A stretch of DNA of 64,000 nucleotides from an uncultured Dehalococcoidia bacterium (GTDB lineage: Bacteria > Chloroflexota > Dehalococcoidia > Lucifugimonadales > UBA3495), in the NCBI GenBank assembly GCA_951812625.1, contig CATOSP010000001.1, positions 450,065-514,064 on the forward strand, in the 5' to 3' direction. How positions within the stretch are numbered: the first letter of the stretch is position 1; every line of letters begins with the position of its first letter. Shown in pieces: positions 16,182 to 24,064 of the stretch. The notes beneath the pieces were generated by a model. That model did no database searches. It worked only from the letters and a program-made list of their open reading frames with translations, and was not told the DNA's origin. The position numbers were made by a program, and so were the translations under genes.

Positions 16182-16571
16182 GTGAATGCTCTCGGCAAAT
16201 ACTGGGTTATCTATTACCTGGTATATTTACTCTGTGTCGCCCTGTTTGTCTGGCAGCACTGGCAAGACCTGTTACACGGAGACAATCGCATCCACCTGAT
16301 GGCCGCCGGGTTCGGCGTGTCGGCAGGTGTGGCTTCAATATTAGCTATCGTGGTGGAGGTAGTTGGCCGCATGGTGTTACTGATTCCGGCAGCAGTGAAG
16401 AAGTTGAAGGAAGAAGGGCGACAGGAAGGGCGACAGGAAGGCCGTAGAGAAGCCCGCCAGGAACTGAACGCAGAATGGGAGGCGTGGCTGAGACGGCGCG
16501 ACGAGTCCCAGGCCAACGGCCAGTCCTTTGATGAACCTCCCCCATCCCAACGAAGGGATGGCCGGGACTAG
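16182..16571 (+). CDS. Membrane protein with charged tail
   Basis: A 129-aa protein with two transmembrane helices (YWVIYYLVYLLCVALFVW and GVSAGVASILAIVVEVVG). A basic/acidic cytoplasmic helix follows, with short repeats (EEGRQEGRQEGRREARQE), and a disordered end (EPPPSQRRDGRD). It starts at a GTG. The plan is the same as the protein at 11570-12010 on the other side of the Mo-hydroxylase operon, though the sequences are not closely alike. The 3' half is duplicated immediately downstream. Function unknown. Confidence 0.5.
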   Translation: MNALGKYWVIYYLVYLLCVALFVWQHWQDLLHGDNRIHLMAAGFGVSAGVASILAIVVEVVGRMVLLIPAAVKKLKEEGRQEGRQEGRREARQELNAEWEAWLRRRDESQANGQSFDEPPPSQRRDGRD

Positions 16572-16593
16572 GGGATTGAGAATTCATACTAGG

Positions 16594-16781
16594 CAGATGG
16601 CCGTATCATGTTGCTAATCCCGGCAGCAGTGAAGAAGTTGAAGGAAGAAGGGCGACAGGAAGGGCGACAGGAAACTCACGCGGAATGGGAGGCGTGGCTG
16701 AGACGGCGCGACGAGTCCCAGGCCAACGGCCAGTCCTTTGATGAACCTCCCCCATCCCAACGCAGGGATGGCCGGGACTAG
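16594..16781 (+). pseudogene. Partial duplicate of the preceding gene
   Basis: This stretch repeats the 3' half of 16182-16571, from the second membrane helix to the stop, nearly base for base but with one of the short GRQEG units lost. An ATG at 16608 keeps the frame open for 57 codons (MLLIPAAVKKLKEEG...), so a short tail-only peptide could still be made. More likely it is a recent tandem-duplication remnant, parallel to the truncated duplicate at 11265-11501. Confidence 0.55.
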
Positions 16782-16884
16782 ACAATTCATTCTCCCGGAT
16801 GCCGACCGATTCCCTGTGCTCCAGCAATTGCGGGAACGGACGCCAAGCGCCAACCCGTAGAGAGGTGGTCAACAAACACCCAGC

Positions 16885-17742
16885 TTGAAGACATTACTGA
16901 TTAACGACGACGGAATTCACGCTCCCGGCCTGCGGGCTGCCGCGGGCGCACTGCAAGAGGCAGGCGACGTGGTGGTGATCGCCCCGGACCGGGAGCAAAG
17001 CGGAGTTGGCGGCGCGCTGACCCTGCGGAACCCGGTGCGGGCCCGGGAGGTCTCCTTCGACACCGTCCCATCCGGCAACGGCACGTCTGCCGGAAAGATT
17101 ACCGCCTATGCCGTGGAAGGCACCCCTGCGGACTGCTGCGTCCTGGCGCTGGAGAAGCTGGCTGGTCCCGTAGACCTCGTGGTTTCGGGCATCAACTCAG
17201 GTTCCAACCTGGGGTGGGACGTGATGGTGTCCGGGACCGTTGGCGGCGCGGTACAGGCATTCGTCCGGGGCTACCCCACCATTGCCATATCCGTTGGCTC
17301 CATCCGCGACCCGATGTTCGGCCCCGCTGCCAGCCTCTTGACGGCGCTGATCGGCAGGCTAAAGGACTGGCCCCGCGACCGCCAACTGTTCCTGAACGTC
17401 AACGTGCCGAGCATGGCACTGGACAGGGTTAAGGGCATTGAGTTCACCCGGCTGGGTGGCCGCTCCTACGGAGAGTCAGTGCGCGAGGAAGGTATTGGCG
17501 CGCAGAAGCGGTACTGGATCAACCGCGACCGCCCGATGGCCCAGAATCCCGAGACCGGCACGGACACCTGGGCCTCGAAGAACGAACACATCTCGATCAC
17601 GCCTCTGCACATCGGGCTAGGCAACCCCGACCAGATTCCCCAAATCAAGGATCTCCTGTCCGGCCTGTCCGCCGATTTGCTGGACAGCCAGGCTTCCTCC
17701 CCTGCCGATGCTTCCCCCGGCTCCCTGCTAGACCCGGGTTAG
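16885..17742 (+). CDS. surE: 5'/3'-nucleotidase SurE
   Basis: A 285-aa SurE phosphatase that removes phosphate from nucleoside monophosphates and short polyphosphates, using a divalent metal in the cytoplasm. The metal site is formed by D8, D9, S39 and N104 in LLINDDGIHAPG, DREQSG and SGINSGSN. Length is slightly above the usual 250 because of a Ser/Pro/Asp-rich C-terminal tail (ASSPADASPGS). The start is a TTG, because no ATG lies near the invariant N-terminus. The gene is not paired with pcm or nlpD as in proteobacteria. Confidence 0.92.
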   Translation: MKTLLINDDGIHAPGLRAAAGALQEAGDVVVIAPDREQSGVGGALTLRNPVRAREVSFDTVPSGNGTSAGKITAYAVEGTPADCCVLALEKLAGPVDLVVSGINSGSNLGWDVMVSGTVGGAVQAFVRGYPTIAISVGSIRDPMFGPAASLLTALIGRLKDWPRDRQLFLNVNVPSMALDRVKGIEFTRLGGRSYGESVREEGIGAQKRYWINRDRPMAQNPETGTDTWASKNEHISITPLHIGLGNPDQIPQIKDLLSGLSADLLDSQASSPADASPGSLLDPG

Positions 17743-17801
17743 AACCAGCCTTCAACGATTGGCCCGCCGTCAATGATTGGCCCGTTGAGGCCACAGGTAC
17801 T

Positions 17802-18224
17802 TTAGCCCGGTTCCACTGCATAGAACGTGACCCGCTTTTCCTCGCGGCCTGCGATTGAGGCTACGACGGAGTAAGCGCCAAGTTTTGGCAGGGTCCACCG
17901 GTTGCTGAGCACTGCCGTGGCACGGAAGACCTGCCCTCTAGTTGAGCTAACAGGGCGGCCCACGTTGATGTTGCAGTCAGCACCCTGAGCCAGGGAATTA
18001 CCGTCTTCATCTTCTATCCTGATTTGCAGCTGATGTGGCTCATTGGTCAGGTTCCATGGGACGAGCACCCCGATTACTATGGAGATGTCCACCGGGCTGT
18101 TTATGTTCTTTAGGCGATACCTGTCCCATGCGCCTCCCATCACATACAGTTTACCGTTGAGCACTTCTGCACGGTCTGCCAGGAACATGAAATCCACTTC
18201 GACCCGTTCTACGACAGTTGACAT
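17802..18224 (-). CDS. DUF6941-like protein
   Basis: A 140-aa soluble beta-rich protein that resembles the DUF6941 family (VDFMFLADRAEVLNGKLYVMGGAWD at the N-terminus, shown here only as its pattern: a short ADxAxxxNGKLYxxGG segment). These are widespread actinobacterial and chloroflexal proteins of unknown function, with an immunoglobulin-like look. The ATG at 18224 follows GAGGGG, and the 13 upstream codons are probably leader. A good promoter with a palindromic operator-like site lies just upstream, pointing to regulated expression. Confidence 0.65.
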   Translation of the reverse strand: MSTVVERVEVDFMFLADRAEVLNGKLYVMGGAWDRYRLKNINSPVDISIVIGVLVPWNLTNEPHQLQIRIEDEDGNSLAQGADCNINVGRPVSSTRGQVFRATAVLSNRWTLPKLGAYSVVASIAGREEKRVTFYAVEPG

Positions 18225-18244
18225 GGAAGGCCCCTCTGTATATT

Positions 18245-18273
18245 TTGTATACAAAGTATACAACGCAAGTCAA
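18245..18273 (-). promoter_or_regulatory. Promoter with palindromic operator
   Basis: On the minus strand, TTGACT (18268-18273) and TATACA (18246-18251) are 16 bp apart. The palindrome TTGTATAC-AAA-GTATACAA (18245-18263, plus-strand reading) covers the -10 element and most of the spacer, as expected for a repressor site. Confidence 0.55.
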
Positions 18274-18442
18274 CCTGGTCAGTGAGCGCCGATGGCGATG
18301 GTAAGTCTGACTCGTGAAGGCAGAGTTTTGTACGTGCCCATCGAACCTACAGGAAAGTCAGGAGTGTGGCGGCCAGTCACCGCATTTACTGCCAACAGTC
18401 ATCACGTAGAAAGATACGAGGAGGAGCACAGGAGGGAGCATC

Positions 18443-18787
18443 ATGGCCAAGAGGACGGAGGAGTATGAACTCGGGGGAGACGTTACACATCTAGCGAAGT
18501 CCAAAGCGAAGCGGGAAACCGGTGTCATATCGGTCAGATTACCCATGACAGATATTGCCCGCTTAGAGGAGATCGGGCGCGAAAGCGGAAAGACCGTCTC
18601 ACAAGTCATCCGGGACGCCATCGCTGCCTACCGGGTGAAGCAGCCGGTGTTCGTGCTCGGGCTTTGGAGTGGATCAAGGGTCGTTGTGGGCGAACCGGAG
18701 GAGGCAGGCATGAACGCCAGTTGGGAAGTGGTTTACTCTGACTCGACACCCGATTCCACAGGGACTACGGTCGCTATCCAATCGTAG
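18443..18787 (+). CDS. Ribbon-helix-helix DNA-binding protein
   Basis: A 114-aa protein with an RHH/CopG-type domain at residues 28-63. The beta strand is GVISVRLP, then a helix (MTDIARLEEIGRES), a GKTVSQ turn and a second helix (VIRDAIAAYR). Such proteins bind DNA as dimers and often act as antitoxins or autorepressors. The C-terminal 50 residues are non-helical and of unknown role. AGGAGGGAG precedes the ATG. No toxin gene follows; a hairpin closes the transcript. It faces the DUF6941 gene divergently and could regulate it through the palindrome at 18245-18263 (inference). Confidence 0.7.
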   Translation: MAKRTEEYELGGDVTHLAKSKAKRETGVISVRLPMTDIARLEEIGRESGKTVSQVIRDAIAAYRVKQPVFVLGLWSGSRVVVGEPEEAGMNASWEVVYSDSTPDSTGTTVAIQS

Positions 18788-18853
18788 CGAAGGGGCCTAT
18801 AGGTCCTTGCTACAACCGATATCTCGTCGGCTACCCATAGCCCAGCAGTTGAA

Positions 18854-18877
18854 GGCCCCGCAACCGGTTGCGGGGCC
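18854..18877. terminator. Strong hairpin between convergent genes
   Basis: A perfect palindrome, GGCCCCGCAACC paired with GGTTGCGGGGCC, between the RHH gene and the NHase alpha gene. It has only a short T-rich tail. Confidence 0.6.
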
Positions 18878-18928
18878 ATTCTCATTCAAGGCACTGAAAC
18901 TGGAGAAAGAGCAAGAAATCAATGACAC

Positions 18929-19567
18929 TTAAGCGGAAGCGACCGCTTGGGGGATGAAGGGATCGGTCACGCCGATCATGCTGTCCCGGTTTACTAGCCT
19001 GGCCAGTGCTTCCTCGCTCAAGCCTTCCGTGCCGGCGGGACGCCTGGGCAGCACGAGGTAGCGCATGTCGGCGGTGCTGTCCATCACCCTGACTTCCATT
19101 TCCCCCGGCAATTCCAGGCCGAACTCCGCCATCACCCCGCGCGGGTCGATTACGGCGCGGGAGCGGTAGGCGAGGCTCTTGTACCAGTCGGGGGGGCGGC
19201 CCAGCAGGTTGCGCGGGTAGCAGGAACAAAGGGTGCAGACCACGAGGTAGTGGACGTCTTCGGTGTTCTCCAGGACCGCCAGTTGAGTGTTGGCGTCTGG
19301 CAGTATGTAGCCCATCTCCTCGACGGCGGAACGGGGGTCGGCCAGCAGCCGCTGCTTGAACCCGGGATCCACCCACGCGCGGGCGACAACCCGCGCCCCG
19401 TCGGCTGGAGAACGGGACTCCACCGTGTTCACTGCCTGCTGTACTTCCTCTGGAGTACAGAGGCCCTTTTCCTCCAGCAACGCCTCGATGGCCTGGGCGC
19501 GCTGTGCGTAGTAGCTCAACTCGGCGGAGTCTTCCGGATGTTCGTGGCCTTCTTGCACGTCGCTCAT
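18929..19567 (-). CDS. Nitrile hydratase alpha-type subunit, cobalt motif
   Basis: A 212-aa catalytic subunit of the nitrile hydratase/thiocyanate hydrolase family. The metal-binding claw is VCTLCSCYP with C111, C114 and C116. Thr after the first Cys is the cobalt-type signature; iron enzymes have Ser. The two later Cys are normally oxidised to sulfinic and sulfenic forms. The N-terminal helices (QRAQAIEALLEEKGL) and the end (DPFIPQ) are typical. ATG at 19567 is chosen because the family N-terminus aligns there. Its partners lie upstream, but a Uma2-family gene comes between. Reaction could be nitrile to amide or thiocyanate hydrolysis. Confidence 0.85.
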   Translation of the reverse strand: MSDVQEGHEHPEDSAELSYYAQRAQAIEALLEEKGLCTPEEVQQAVNTVESRSPADGARVVARAWVDPGFKQRLLADPRSAVEEMGYILPDANTQLAVLENTEDVHYLVVCTLCSCYPRNLLGRPPDWYKSLAYRSRAVIDPRGVMAEFGLELPGEMEVRVMDSTADMRYLVLPRRPAGTEGLSEEALARLVNRDSMIGVTDPFIPQAVASA

Positions 19568-19646
19568 TGCTGTCTCCTGGGTGAAATGTGGCTCATGGAC
19601 GGTCCATATCCGGCGAGGAAATCGGGGCAGGGAGCACCCGCGACCG

Positions 19647-20444
19647 TCAACCTTCTCCCCGCAGGCGACGCAACTCCTCTTCAAGCCGCCGTGCCCGGTC
19701 CTGCTCGGCGCGGAGTGCATCTTGAGTTCGCTGGTGGGCCGACTGTTCGGCCACGAGGCCCCTGCTGGTCTCCTCGTAGACCGCTCGCTCCTGCTCCCAG
19801 TTGGTGAGATAGGAGCCGGTATTGGGGTCATAGAACATAGGCCAGCCCTGGTCCCAGCACAGGTAGAGGTCGAGCACCGGGCTGTATCCCTTCAGAATGC
19901 CGTCCGGTCCGGTGGTCAATTCGACGGGCACGTATTCGCCGTTGACCAAGAGGTTGCCCGCCAGGGCCTCCCCGTGGTACCTGCCGCCGGTGGGATCGAA
20001 TCGCCAGTATTCAAGGACCCCAACCTGGGCGTAGATGCCGGGTTTCCGGCGCACATCCTCCCGTCCGGTGCTTTCCGACGCTATTTCCAACGCCCAATCG
20101 GGAGGCTTGCCTACCTCCCAGGGCAGGTACAGCTTGCGGGGACGGATTGCTTTCGCGTCAACCCCGAAGGCCAGATACACATCCGGGTAGATGCGGCGGT
20201 TCAGGTTGCCTGGGTCGTAGCAGATATTGGTCTCGCGGTCGAGAAAGACGTCGGGGCGCCGGTCAAAGTCGGTGAAACGGGCGCGGAGCAGGTTGTAGAT
20301 TTCGTTCAGTTCAAGGTTCTGTTCCATAGCGTCGGGAGGCAGCTCCGCCACATCCGGATTGAAATCAAGGCTGGCGTAGTCAATGTCCGGCCCGCGCTTG
20401 TACGGTATCATTTTGGCGGTGGCTGCAGATTCGGGGGAAGTCAT
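19647..20444 (-). CDS. Uma2-family (DUF820) protein, copy 1
   Basis: A 265-aa protein of the Uma2 family, which has a restriction-endonuclease-like PD-(D/E)xK fold. The core runs YPDVYLAF, PPDWALEIASEST, R(x4)KPGIYAQVGVLEYWRFDP. The Asp of the PDV segment, Glu and Lys provide the expected nuclease residues. The C-terminus is a coiled coil ending LEEELRRLRG. The gene sits inside the split NHase operon, between the beta fragments and alpha, on the same strand. Activity of this family is poorly understood. Paralogues with the same C-terminal ending occur at 43825 and 52619. Confidence 0.8.
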   Translation of the reverse strand: MTSPESAATAKMIPYKRGPDIDYASLDFNPDVAELPPDAMEQNLELNEIYNLLRARFTDFDRRPDVFLDRETNICYDPGNLNRRIYPDVYLAFGVDAKAIRPRKLYLPWEVGKPPDWALEIASESTGREDVRRKPGIYAQVGVLEYWRFDPTGGRYHGEALAGNLLVNGEYVPVELTTGPDGILKGYSPVLDLYLCWDQGWPMFYDPNTGSYLTNWEQERAVYEETSRGLVAEQSAHQRTQDALRAEQDRARRLEEELRRLRGEG

Positions 20445-20460
20445 CTCAGACTCTCACTTA

Positions 20461-20751
20461 TCAGGCCGGGTCCAGCCAATGCTCGTAAACGTCGACCAGT
20501 ACCTTGTCACTCTCCGGCCCGGTGTAGCCGTCCCACACGTCGGCCTGCGGAAACTCCACTGTGTAGAGGGGCTTTGCCGGAAGTCCCGAACCTCCGTGGC
20601 CCAGCGACTCCGGGTTCCTGAACACACCGCAGAGCGCAACGACGCGGCCCGTTTTCCCCTTCACATAGTCGGGTGTCCGGTAATGTCCGGGCGGGGAGTC
20701 AACGCGCACCCGCACCGTGTCGCCGGGTTGATAAATCGCAGAATCGCTCAT
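20461..20751 (-). CDS. Nitrile hydratase beta-type subunit, C-terminal half
   Basis: A 97-aa protein equal to the SH3-like C-terminal domain of a normal NHase beta subunit. It has the typical YQPGDTVRVR start, the P-x-HYRTPDYVKGKTG segment, and the YTVEFPQADVW and VDVYEHWLDPA ends. This domain packs against alpha and caps the active site. The gene begins 17 nt after the N-half gene stop. Thiocyanate hydrolase (alpha subunit) and toyocamycin nitrile hydratase have the same split. It also resembles NHase activator proteins, but position and pairing favour a structural subunit. Confidence 0.8.
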   Translation of the reverse strand: MSDSAIYQPGDTVRVRVDSPPGHYRTPDYVKGKTGRVVALCGVFRNPESLGHGGSGLPAKPLYTVEFPQADVWDGYTGPESDKVLVDVYEHWLDPA

Positions 20752-20768
20752 ATCAGGCTCCGTGAATC

Positions 20769-21062
20769 CTACTGGTCCAGCTGGGCCATCTTGCGGTCGA
20801 TCTCTTCCGTGGTGAGGATGCCCTTCTCCACCAGCAGGATTTCCAGGGCGGCGGTCCAACGCTCGTAGTAGCCGATGGACTCGTACTCTTCGGGCGGCAG
20901 GCTCTCGATGGCCCGGCGCATCTCGTCGGTGGACCTGAGTCCCTTGCGCCCAAGAACCTGGTGGAGGGCATCGACCCGCAGTTCCCAGTCGGCATGGGCG
21001 TGGTCCGCACGGTCGATGGACTCGTCGGTGGGCCAGCCGCCACGGTCATGGACTCTGGTCAT
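20769..21062 (-). CDS. Nitrile hydratase beta-type subunit, N-terminal half
   Basis: A 97-aa protein equal to the helical N-terminal domain of NHase beta. It has HDRGGWP at the N-terminus, WELRVDALHQVLG, then LPPEEYESIGYYERW and LEILLVEKGILTTEEID, the classic order of that domain. The stop precedes the C-half gene by 17 nt; both are intact and carry their own starts, so this is a real gene split and not a simple frameshift. AGGAGG precedes the ATG. With the C-half and alpha it would make a three-chain enzyme like ScnABC or ToyJKL. Confidence 0.82.
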   Translation of the reverse strand: MTRVHDRGGWPTDESIDRADHAHADWELRVDALHQVLGRKGLRSTDEMRRAIESLPPEEYESIGYYERWTAALEILLVEKGILTTEEIDRKMAQLDQ

Positions 21063-21159
21063 GGATGCCTCCTGCGGGGTGGTTGATGATGGCGTGTGAG
21101 GGCTATGCTAATGCCGGACCGGGTTGGTGGCAAGGGGGCTTGGCGGCTGGTGGGGAAAT

Positions 21160-22320
21160 CTACAGTGGTTCCGCGCCTTCGTTGAGAATCTGTATGTAGG
21201 CGTCATATCCATAGACGCGGTTGCGTCGCAGGCCTGTAAGCTCTCTGGCGATTCCCAAGTTCTCAAGAACACGCATCCCAGAGGTCGTAGCTGGAAGGGA
21301 AAGCTCCTGGTGTTTAGATATGCTTTTCAAGGATGTAATCGGACGTTCCTGAAGAGCTTGATGGACTCTCAGGGCTGAACTTGCTGAACGTCCTTGGGAT
21401 TGGATGGATGAAGCGTGTTCGGCAAATAACGAGAGCAATCGTTCGACAGTCTGCACCGCTCCTTCTGCTGTCTGAGCTACGCCCTCAAGGTAAAACTCCA
21501 GCCACTCTTCCCAATTCCCAGTACGACGCACGATATCCAATAGGTCGTAATATCTTTCCCGGTTCTGTTTGAAGTATAGACTCAAGTAGAGCATTGGACT
21601 GCGGAGCAGACCATCGTGGCATAAGAGCAAAGTGATCAGCAGTCGTCCGACCCGCCCATTACCGTCGAGGAAAGGGTGAATGGTCTCAAATTGTAGATGT
21701 GCAATCCCGGCACGCAGGAGAGGGTCTATCCCCGGGTCTTGCCCATGCAGAAATTTCTCCAAGTCGTACATACAGTCTGCAACTGCGTGGGGCGGGGGTG
21801 GTACGAAATGTGCTGTCCCAGGGCGCGTGCCGCCGATCCAATTTTGTGACCTCCGGAACTCCCCGGGCAGTTTGTCACTGCCTCGCCCACTGTCTAACAA
21901 TTCCGCGTGGATCTCACGGATCAACCGGTTCGATAGAGGAAACCCATCGGAGATGCGCTGAAGGCCATGCTCTAGCGCTCTGACGTAATTGGAGACTTCC
22001 AAGATGTCGTCGGTGGGTACGCCGGGCATCTCCTCAATCTCAAAGAGCAAAAGCTCTGACACCGACGATTGGGTCCCTTCGATCTGGGACGATAGAACAG
22101 CCTCCTTTCTCACGTATGAGTATAAGAATAGGAAAGTATTTGGGAGGATTCTTGCTAGGCCATCCAATCGACCCAGAGATACCAGTGCCTTAGACAGAGA
22201 CGACTGTAATGAGGCCAAGTCGATTGCAGGTTCTGGCGGTAGAGGCCGTGGTATAAAGGCTCGGACATCTTCTCCGACTGTTGAGGTGATCTCATATTGA
22301 CCGACGTTAGTACGCTTCAT
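21160..22320 (-). CDS. Fic-domain AMP-transferase
   Basis: A 386-aa Fic protein that transfers AMP (or another nucleotide part) from a nucleotide to hydroxyl groups of target proteins. The catalytic loop is HPFLDGNGRVGR at residues 215-226. The auto-inhibitory motif [S/T]xxxE[G/N] is SSQIEGT at 77-83, N-terminal to the Fic core, which makes it class II. A C-terminal winged-helix part (about 310-386) resembles DNA-binding or target-binding domains common in this class. It is on the same strand as the NHase-type genes, 97 nt upstream of them. Self-target or cellular target is unknown. Confidence 0.88.
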   Translation of the reverse strand: MKRTNVGQYEITSTVGEDVRAFIPRPLPPEPAIDLASLQSSLSKALVSLGRLDGLARILPNTFLFLYSYVRKEAVLSSQIEGTQSSVSELLLFEIEEMPGVPTDDILEVSNYVRALEHGLQRISDGFPLSNRLIREIHAELLDSGRGSDKLPGEFRRSQNWIGGTRPGTAHFVPPPPHAVADCMYDLEKFLHGQDPGIDPLLRAGIAHLQFETIHPFLDGNGRVGRLLITLLLCHDGLLRSPMLYLSLYFKQNRERYYDLLDIVRRTGNWEEWLEFYLEGVAQTAEGAVQTVERLLSLFAEHASSIQSQGRSASSALRVHQALQERPITSLKSISKHQELSLPATTSGMRVLENLGIARELTGLRRNRVYGYDAYIQILNEGAEPL

Positions 22321-22456
22321 CGAAAGATATACTGGGTGAGGGTCTTTTGCGAGTCCAGTTCTTGATATGGTTTAGGCCGCAGAACTTAATGACGGGGGTG
22401 TCTTCAAGACAAGTCAGTTCGGAAGATATATCGTCTCTTATGGCAGAAGGCCACCG

Positions 22457-22618
22457 TATTAAGTAAGTCTTATTAGTGGCAGCCACTAATAAGACTTAGG
22501 CCATAAATCTTAATAAAGGGAGGATGTTCAAGTCAACCTGGCCCGGAAGGGCTGCCTTATTAAGCTTTTCTTATTAACGGGAATGCTTATTAAGAGTTAG
22601 GGCTTAACTCTTAATAAG
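22457..22618. promoter_or_regulatory. AT-rich palindrome cluster upstream of fic
   Basis: Within the 322-bp gap 22321-22642 lie at least eight copies of an octamer like CTTATTAA or its complement, among them 22469-22476, 22486-22493, 22509-22516, 22556-22564, 22570-22577, 22586-22594 and 22610-22618. Two form long perfect inverted repeats: 17-bp arms at 22464-22480/22482-22498 with a 1-nt spacer, and 14-bp arms at 22586-22599/22605-22618 with a 5-nt loop. The area is far more AT-rich than its surroundings. It could be an operator array for fic, or an insertion. The remainder of the gap shows nothing else. Confidence 0.55.
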
Positions 22619-22642
22619 GGGGGCAAGCCCAAGCGCCCGCCG

Positions 22643-23458
22643 CTAGTTTCCGGCCCACAGGCGGGCTGCGTCTATGGCGCGCATGAACTCGACGTTGGGG
22701 AAGGTCTTGATGTAGCTGATAAGCCTCTCAAGCATCAGCAGGCGTCCGGGGCGGCCTATGTACTGGGGGTGCATGGTCAGGGTGTAGGCGCGTCCGTAGC
22801 GGTACAGCCCCTCGAACTCAGCGGCCCAGGACGCGTAGACCTCGTCGGGGTTGCGCATGGGGCCGAGCCGGTTGGCGACCGGCGCGTAGACGAAGTTCGG
22901 GGCATCGTCCAGCAGCCAGTGGATGGGAATCTCCACGATCGACTGACCGCTGCCGGGGGCGGTCTCCATGTATGGTGCATCGTCGCCCATCAGGCTGCTG
23001 TCGTAGACGAAGCCGTGGGACGTGAGCAGGTCCAGCGAGTGCTCGCTCAGCTCCCAGCTTGGCGAACGGTAACCCAGGGGCCTTTCCCCGGTGATTCCGC
23101 CCAGGATGTCCAACCCCTGGCGGAGCACCTCGTCCTCACGCTCCCTTGAGAGGGTCGAAGGCGGCTCGTGCATGTAGCCGTGATGGGCTACCTCGTGGCC
23201 GCGGGCGGCGATCTCCCGCACCAGGTCCTGGTGGTTCTCCGCCACGTAGCCGGGGACGTAGAAACTGGCCTTGACCCCCTGGCCGTCCAGCAGGTCGAGG
23301 ATGCGCGGCGTGGCCACGCTGGGGCCGTACTCGGCCATTGACATGAGGCTGGGGTGGTCCTTGTACGAGGGGTCCCGGTTCAGCCAGGATGAGACGCCGT
23401 CGACGTCGAATCCCAGCATGGCAACGCATTGAATGTCTCCGGGCCAGATTCCGGCCAT
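22643..23458 (-). CDS. Polysaccharide deacetylase-family (NodB) hydrolase
   Basis: A 271-aa metal-dependent hydrolase with the NodB fold. The first metal motif is FDVDG (residues 17-21) and the second is HEVAHHGYMHEPP with H93 and H97 as the HxxxH pair. Later motifs RSPSWELSE and the C-terminal LTMHPQYIGR supply the catalytic base area and terminal His. It lacks a signal peptide and has an extended C-terminus, so it resembles the cytoplasmic subgroup that includes PuuE-type allantoinases and imidase-like enzymes rather than secreted chitin or peptidoglycan deacetylases. Substrate not assigned. Confidence 0.85.
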   Translation of the reverse strand: MAGIWPGDIQCVAMLGFDVDGVSSWLNRDPSYKDHPSLMSMAEYGPSVATPRILDLLDGQGVKASFYVPGYVAENHQDLVREIAARGHEVAHHGYMHEPPSTLSREREDEVLRQGLDILGGITGERPLGYRSPSWELSEHSLDLLTSHGFVYDSSLMGDDAPYMETAPGSGQSIVEIPIHWLLDDAPNFVYAPVANRLGPMRNPDEVYASWAAEFEGLYRYGRAYTLTMHPQYIGRPGRLLMLERLISYIKTFPNVEFMRAIDAARLWAGN

Positions 23459-23491
23459 AACGGGGCCTCCATTGTTCAGGATGTGACGGAG

Positions 23492-24061
23492 TTATGCAGT
23501 AGGAGGGGTAGGAGTGCTTGCCCCGGCAATCTTCGTGACCTTTCGAGAGTGACTGACATCGTGGCCGGTTACCGGGCGCGCCTGCGACGCAAGGACTGTG
23601 GCTACAGCCGCAGTGTAAATGTCCAGGGTTAAGAACTCCACTATAAAGGCTTCCTCCGGGTCAATCATGTGGACGATTGTGCCAACGTCTCCGGCCTTCA
23701 AGTCCCCACCGTCAATGTCTGCGGTAACGTCCGCGGTAAGTACGACGCGGTCGAGTTCCTTGAGCATCTGCTGTTTTGCGTCCTGAAAAGGAACTGGCAA
23801 GGATTTCTCCTCAGCCGTTATTCCAGCCCGGCAATCCAACTCGATTTTCCGTGCATGTTTGACGTCGTAGCCGGTCCCCGGACGCGCCTGCGACGCCAGT
23901 ACCGTGGCCACCGCAAGCGAGCTGCCGTCCAGAGCCGAAAATTCCACTTCAAAGGCTTCTTCCTGCCCATGAATATGGATGATGACGCCAACATCTCCAG
24001 CCTTCAACCCTTTTCCCGGCATGTCCTCGGTGAGGACGATGTAGTCTTGCTCCTCCAGCAT
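23492..24061 (-). CDS. Tandem DUF4926 protein (two domains)
   Basis: A 189-aa protein made of two DUF4926-like modules of about 80 residues each. Each has LKxGDVGxIxHxxxxEEAFxVEF, a segment like AVATVLASQARP and a short linker. The second module begins QQMLKELDRVVLTADV, very like the start of the separate DUF4926 gene just upstream, so this looks like an in-frame fusion of two genes. DUF4926 proteins are small SH3-like barrels of unknown role. It starts 3 nt after the preceding DUF4926 gene. Confidence 0.7.
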   Translation of the reverse strand: MLEEQDYIVLTEDMPGKGLKAGDVGVIIHIHGQEEAFEVEFSALDGSSLAVATVLASQARPGTGYDVKHARKIELDCRAGITAEEKSLPVPFQDAKQQMLKELDRVVLTADVTADIDGGDLKAGDVGTIVHMIDPEEAFIVEFLTLDIYTAAVATVLASQARPVTGHDVSHSRKVTKIAGASTPTPPTA

Positions 24062-24064
24062 TTG

